Positions 12,483 through 13,633 of a stretch of DNA of 13,633 nucleotides are shown here, in pieces. This DNA is from Eubacterium sp. UBA3279. GTDB lineage: Bacteria; Bacillota; Clostridia; Lachnospirales; Lachnospiraceae. The notes beneath the pieces are model-generated. The model made no database searches. It was not told where the DNA came from and worked only from the letters and a program-made list of their open reading frames with translations. The DNA lies in NCBI GenBank assembly GCA_002361775.1, contig DETV01000082.1:1-13633 (forward strand). The letters are read 5' to 3'. Each line of letters opens with the position of its first letter. Position 1 is the stretch's first letter. Made by a program: the position numbers and the translations under genes.

Positions 12483-13633
12483 ATGATGGGAAAACAAACA
12501 ATTTTAATCGTTGATGATTCAGAGATGAATCGTGATCTTCTGGTAGATATTCTGGAAGATCAATATGATCTGATAGAGGCTGAGAATGGGGTAAAAGCAA
12601 TCGAAATTCTTGCAGAGCAAAGAGAAGCGATATCCCTTGTGCTTTTGGATATTATGATGCCCGAGATGGATGGATTCGGAGTGCTCAGTCATATCTATCA
12701 AAATCATTGGAATGAATCATTTGCAGTGATTATGATTTCTGCCGATGATTCTCCGGGGAATATAAAACGTGCCTATGACCTGGGGGCGTTTGATTATATC
12801 AGCCGTCCATTTGACGCCGCGATTGTCCAGCGCAGGATTTCCAATACCATGTGTTTATATGTGCGTCAAAAACATCTTGAACAGATGGTCATAGAGCAAT
12901 TTTATGAGAATGAAAACAATAATAAACTGATGATTGCTATCTTATCTCATATTGTAGAGTTTCGTAATGGGGAAAGCGGCGCCCATGTACTGCATGTGAA
13001 TCAGATCACGGAGCTTTTGCTGAAACAATTGATTTTGCATACGGATCAGTATCCGTTGTCCCAATCAGATATTACTTTGATAAGCACGGCTTCCTCACTG
13101 CATGATATTGGGAAGATTGCGATATCGGAAGAGGTTCTGAATAAACCCGGACACCTTACCGATGAGGAATTCGAGATCATAAAAACCCATGCGGCAATCG
13201 GCGCTGATATGTTATTAAGCTTGCCGGCGGATCAGCAATCGGTTCCCCTTGTCAGGATGGCATTTGAAATCTGCCGGTGGCATCATGAACGATACGACGG
13301 TAAGGGATATCCAGATGGATTAAAAGGAGATGACATTCCGATTGCGGCTCAGGCGGTTGCGCTTGCAGATGTGTATGATGCATTGACCAGTGAGCGATGT
13401 TATAAGAAAGCTTATTCACATGAAGACGCTTTGAACATGATTTTAGACGGACAATGTGGTTCTTTCAATCCGATCCTGTTACAGTGCCTGCAGGAAATCA
13501 CGACGGTTCTGAAACAGGAACTGACAAAGAACGTGTCGGAACAGAATATGATGCAGGGAACAGGTGGGGGAATAGACTATGGCAGAATATTTTCCGGCAA
13601 AAAGTATAACTTCCAGTCCCAGCAGCAGAAGAC
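12483..13633 (+). CDS. Response regulator with HD-GYP domain, partial at window end
   Basis: This is a cytoplasmic two-component output protein that probably hydrolyses cyclic di-GMP. The first 383 codons are visible without a stop. The receiver domain (about 5-120) has acidic pocket D11-D12, phosphoacceptor D56 (LVLLDIMMPEMDG) and S86. The HD-GYP domain (about 150-345) has H168, SLHDIGK with H207-D208, WHHERYDGKGYP (266-277) and ADVYDALTSERCYKKAYS. These metal and GYP residues are intact, supporting phosphodiesterase activity. The receiver's usual KPF lysine is Arg (SRPF, R108), which may weaken phosphorylation-linked switching. GAAGGAG lies about 7 nt before the ATG at 12483. The domains are complete by about residue 345, so only a short tail should be missing. 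No sensor kinase is visible. Confidence 0.93.
   Translation, partial: MMGKQTILIVDDSEMNRDLLVDILEDQYDLIEAENGVKAIEILAEQREAISLVLLDIMMPEMDGFGVLSHIYQNHWNESFAVIMISADDSPGNIKRAYDLGAFDYISRPFDAAIVQRRISNTMCLYVRQKHLEQMVIEQFYENENNNKLMIAILSHIVEFRNGESGAHVLHVNQITELLLKQLILHTDQYPLSQSDITLISTASSLHDIGKIAISEEVLNKPGHLTDEEFEIIKTHAAIGADMLLSLPADQQSVPLVRMAFEICRWHHERYDGKGYPDGLKGDDIPIAAQAVALADVYDALTSERCYKKAYSHEDALNMILDGQCGSFNPILLQCLQEITTVLKQELTKNVSEQNMMQGTGGGIDYGRIFSGKKYNFQSQQQK

Noticed and set aside
12400..12707. Minus-strand open frames opposite the response regulator start
   Set aside because: They are antisense to the receiver domain, whose motifs are unambiguous.
13579..13633. Possible start of a next gene (ATG at 13579 with GGGGGA upstream) in another frame
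   Set aside because: Only 18 codons are visible, and it overlaps the still open response regulator frame, so it cannot be supported from this window.
1..13633. CRISPR array, tRNA or rRNA genes
   Set aside because: No regularly spaced repeats and no tRNA- or rRNA-like sequence were seen on either strand.

Overview
The window looks like low-to-mid GC Firmicutes DNA, most likely a gut Clostridia/Lachnospiraceae genome. Supporting this are strong AGGAGG-type ribosome binding sites, TnpX/TnpV-type mobile element genes, a CD1845-family membrane protein, and an HD-GYP response regulator whose protein resembles clostridial homologues. No rRNA, tRNA or CRISPR array was seen.

Layout. (1) Positions 51-4145, minus strand, AT-rich: a compact Type III restriction-modification operon. 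A small XRE-family regulator is followed by mod (methyltransferase, 8-bp overlap) and then res (helicase/nuclease, 7-bp overlap). All three seem to be driven by one promoter (4184-4212) whose spacer holds a palindrome, a likely operator for the XRE protein. (2) Positions 4355-8856, minus strand, higher GC: the core of an integrative mobile element. The order of transcription is a TnpX-like large serine recombinase, TnpV, four small proteins (one a membrane protein of the CD1845 family), a terminator-like hairpin, another small protein and a single-stranded DNA-binding protein. By analogy with Tn4451, the element end should lie just upstream of tnpX (about 8860-9010), so the restriction system reads as cargo. 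(3) Positions 9062-11606, AT-rich: an unrecognised 246-aa gene with its own promoter and terminator, a frameshifted membrane acyltransferase gene, and a divergent second small XRE regulator related to the first. (4) Positions 11607-12141: a non-coding stretch with palindromes and a strong plus-strand terminator. (5) Positions 12142-13633, plus strand: a frameshifted small membrane protein gene behind an operator-like promoter, then an HD-GYP response regulator that runs off the window.

Taken together, the minus-strand left two thirds is probably one mobile element carrying a self-regulated defence system. The right end looks more like a resident or older locus concerned with c-di-GMP signalling. 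Promoters in which an inverted repeat overlaps the -35/-10 region occur four times, two of them beside small XRE genes. The most interesting candidates are the XRE-controlled Type III system, the uncharacterised 246-aa gene, the structured non-coding stretch at 11607-11860, and the two single-base frameshifts, which could be phase variation, decay or sequencing error.
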